A DNA stretch of 64,000 nucleotides from Echinarachnius parma (Eukaryota > Echinodermata > Echinoidea > Clypeasteroida > Echinarachniidae): assembly GCA_037951105.1 (NCBI GenBank), contig JBAMJV010008414.1, positions 62,001-126,000 of the forward strand. Direction: 5' to 3'. Of the stretch, positions 63,160 through 64,000 are shown piece after piece. The notes under the pieces are model-generated. The model made no database searches. It was given only the letters and a program-made list of their open reading frames with translations, and was not told where the DNA came from. The first letter of the stretch is position 1. Each line of letters opens with the position of its first letter. The translations under genes and the position numbers were made by a program.

Positions 63160-63998
63160 TTCGGGCCACCAAAATTTGAAAAATACTATTTTTACTGGCC
63201 CGACCGGGCCACCAGCAAAAAAAGTTAATTTTGAGCGTTGTGTAATAGAACTTTGTTAAAAAGTTGACAGGAAAAAGTGAATAGACCAAATGTAAGCTAG
63301 AATGAGTGAGATACTGACATACAATTTTTAAAAATCTAGAAATTTTAATCCAAATTTTAATCCAACATTTATTTCCCTAAAAATATAATGTTGACTTAAA
63401 AAAACTTTCTCAAATGTTGGGAGGGATCTTACAGTGACTACTGTAAGTATGTATTTATGTTTAAGACCTGTCATTCAGAATTAAACTTCCAGAAGTGATT
63501 AATGTGACTAGTTAGTTGTCACAAAGAAAAAATAGGTCTCCAACAGGGAATTTGCAACTTGATAAGGGTGTGGTTCATATTGACTGTAACTAAGTTACAA
63601 ATTGCATTTCTATTACTCAGATTTATGTGTGATTACATTTTAAAGCACAGCATTATTTGACAAAAGCTGGGTATCTAATCACATAGATATAATTATGACA
63701 CGCAGTACTACACTGTATGTACATAACTTTTTTTTCTTTAACTAGTACAAAATAACAAAATAGAATAACAATTCCTATGTACTAGGTACATTAATTTCAA
63801 TGCTAGAAATGAACTTTTTTTGCCTTGTGGTCCAGTCGGGCAAGTAAAAACAACATCAAATTCTATTAACTCAAAACCTAAATCTGGTGGCTCTGAACAA
63901 ATAAAAACATTAATAACTAGCTGTTTTATTTGGTTGCCCACTTGCCCATGAGGGCCAGTGGAATTGAGCATCAATAAAATAAAATTTGGTGGCCCGAA
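63160..63998. mobile_element. Possible inverted-repeat element at the window edge
   Basis: TTCGGGCCACCAAAATTT (63160-63177) is answered by AAATTTGGTGGCCCGAA (63982-63998). Further GGGCCA/TGGCCC pairs lie near 63141-63212 and 63830-63960. Whether this is one element or two facing fragments cannot be told because the window ends here. Confidence 0.4.
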
Positions 63999-64000
63999 GA

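Overview
The window is animal nuclear DNA. It is AT-rich, has GT-AG introns in a 13-exon gene, and carries abundant short inverted-repeat transposons, tRNA-derived SINEs, simple repeats and long G/C homopolymers. A marine deuterostome, probably an echinoderm such as a sea urchin, fits best; that is an inference from repeat style and gene type, not from a search.

The one host gene I can support lies on the + strand from 12099 to 47779. Thirteen exons, whose phases all agree, give a predicted protein of 1853 residues: an N-terminal DUF4062-type domain, a NACHT-like P-loop NTPase, a long WD40 region, and a C-terminal tail of seven 20-residue repeats. It resembles NWD1/TEP1-type NACHT-WD proteins. 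Its first coding exon (12099-12216) is 17.8 kb from exon 2 because intron 1 holds a full-length LTR retrotransposon in the same orientation.

That element (12655-27366, 14712 bp, 4-bp target duplication GTAT) is the most striking object here. It is a Ty3/Gypsy-type retrotransposon with 4071-bp LTRs. I found one mismatch between the LTRs and no length difference, so insertion is very recent. It has gag, a pol ORF (protease-RT-RNase H) reached by -1 frameshifting at one or both of two in-frame GGGAAAC heptamers, a separate integrase ORF, and a fourth ORF in the env position. That ORF encodes a two-finger C2H2 zinc-finger protein with a strong splice acceptor 3 nt before its ATG. Each LTR carries two promoter-like regions, a consensus splice donor after an ATG-free leader, and two arrays of a roughly 15-bp iterated motif.

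Layout: 1-11213 is repeat territory (microsatellites, TTAA-target MITEs with nested insertions, an AT-rich ~375-bp repeat, a SINE, a G/C-tract repeat). 11214-12098 is the 5' flank and UTR of the host gene. 12099-47779 is the gene, with the Gypsy element in intron 1, an array of truncated exon-2 copies before exon 2, an antisense LINE in intron 9, nested MITE/hAT-like insertions in intron 11 and a 64-bp minisatellite in intron 12. 47780-64000 is non-coding as far as I can see: a tRNA-like element, tandem repeats, MITEs, a 968-bp tandem duplication, and a ~2-kb inverted-repeat element full of GTCCCGTACGTCAC motifs.

All element names rest on reading termini, target duplications and motifs by eye. 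No database comparison was possible.
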